Shown: piece after piece, positions 6,167 to 6,239 of the stretch
Numbering within the stretch: the first letter of the stretch is position 1
Layout of the letters: each line of letters opens with the position of its first letter
Origin: Burkholderia gladioli
Lineage (GTDB): Bacteria; Pseudomonadota; Gammaproteobacteria; Burkholderiales; Burkholderiaceae
Reading direction: 5' to 3'
DNA length: 6,239 nt
Assembly: GCA_009914575.1 (NCBI GenBank)
Contig: WNEB01000097.1
Location: 1 to 6,239 of the forward strand
Position numbers and translations under genes: made by a program
Notes under the pieces: generated by a model
Database searches by the model: none
Told to the model about the DNA's origin: nothing
What the model saw: the letters and a program-made list of their open reading frames with translations, nothing else

Positions 6167-6238
6167 TCAGGCGATACGAACGGATTGCGGACGAGCGAGG
6201 TCCGCCATACGGTTGATGACGCCGACGCGAACGGAGAC
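6167..6238 (-). CDS. IS5-family transposase, C-terminal 23 residues
   Basis: The frame entering from the right edge reads VSVRVGVINRMADLARPQ, then SVRIA and a TGA stop at 6167-6169. This resembles the ending of IS5-family DDE transposases, of the form RVAALNRFTRLGMPxSVRI. Catalytic residues are outside the window. The stop is in the same frame as phoH and is the nearest in-frame stop upstream of it. Confidence 0.75.
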   Translation of the reverse strand, partial: VSVRVGVINRMADLARPQSVRIA

Positions 6239-6239
6239 C

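Larger units (their letters stand above)
6113..6239 (-). mobile_element. IS5-family (IS903-like) insertion sequence, one end
   Basis: Only the end downstream of the transposase is in the window. It holds a terminal repeat (6113-6130), a short non-coding tail and the last 23 transposase codons. The element is oriented with phoH, so transcription reading out of it would enter phoH. It lies immediately upstream of the readable phoH N-terminus. Confidence 0.8.

Noticed and set aside
1..6239. Composite transposon formed by the two flanking IS ends
   Set aside because: The two ends belong to different families (IS3 and IS5) with unrelated terminal repeats, so they could not mobilise the segment together.
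1..6239. CRISPR arrays, tRNA or rRNA genes, riboswitches, defence or toxin-antitoxin systems
   Set aside because: I saw no regularly spaced repeats, no tRNA-like cloverleaf, no rRNA sequence and no gene of such systems in the window.

Overview
This is a high-GC bacterial chromosome segment that looks like Burkholderia sensu lato. The evidence is gene order, the close family resemblance of the proteins, and two insertion sequence (IS) types at its edges. I cannot fix the species. The core is the conserved ybeZYX-lnt cluster (phoH-like, ybeY, corC/ybeX, lnt) on the minus strand, with a ChaC-type gamma-glutamylcyclotransferase gene between ybeY and corC.

Layout from left to right. 1-341 is the right end of an IS3-family element, including the last ~103 codons of its DDE transposase. 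342-595 is a plus-strand remnant of a TPR-type glycosyltransferase gene. Its 5' part was removed by the IS, and it carries a 2-bp (CT) duplication that shifts the frame. 621-2261 lnt, 2300-3184 corC, 3377-4009 chaC-like and 4038-4823 ybeY are intact minus-strand genes. 4824-5049 is a 226-bp gap holding a promoter-like motif, a palindrome and a 12-C homopolymer set in a hairpin. 5050-6076 is phoH, which is split by a frameshift and abutted by an IS at its 5' end. 6113-6239 is the end of an IS5-family (IS903-like) element pointing in the same direction as phoH.

Functionally, YbeY matures 16S rRNA and is linked to ribosome quality control. PhoH/YbeZ is its usual partner ATPase. CorC/YbeX is a CBS-domain protein linked to cation and ribosome homeostasis. 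Lnt adds the third acyl chain to lipoproteins. The ChaC-like enzyme degrades glutathione.

The notable story is decay around an otherwise conserved operon: two different IS families at the edges, two separate dinucleotide indels, and an operon apparently cut off from its usual upstream region. The downstream genes would then depend on internal promoters or on read-through from the IS. I did not find a convincing novel defence or mobile system. The least explained coding segment is a ~110-residue N-terminal extension on YbeY.
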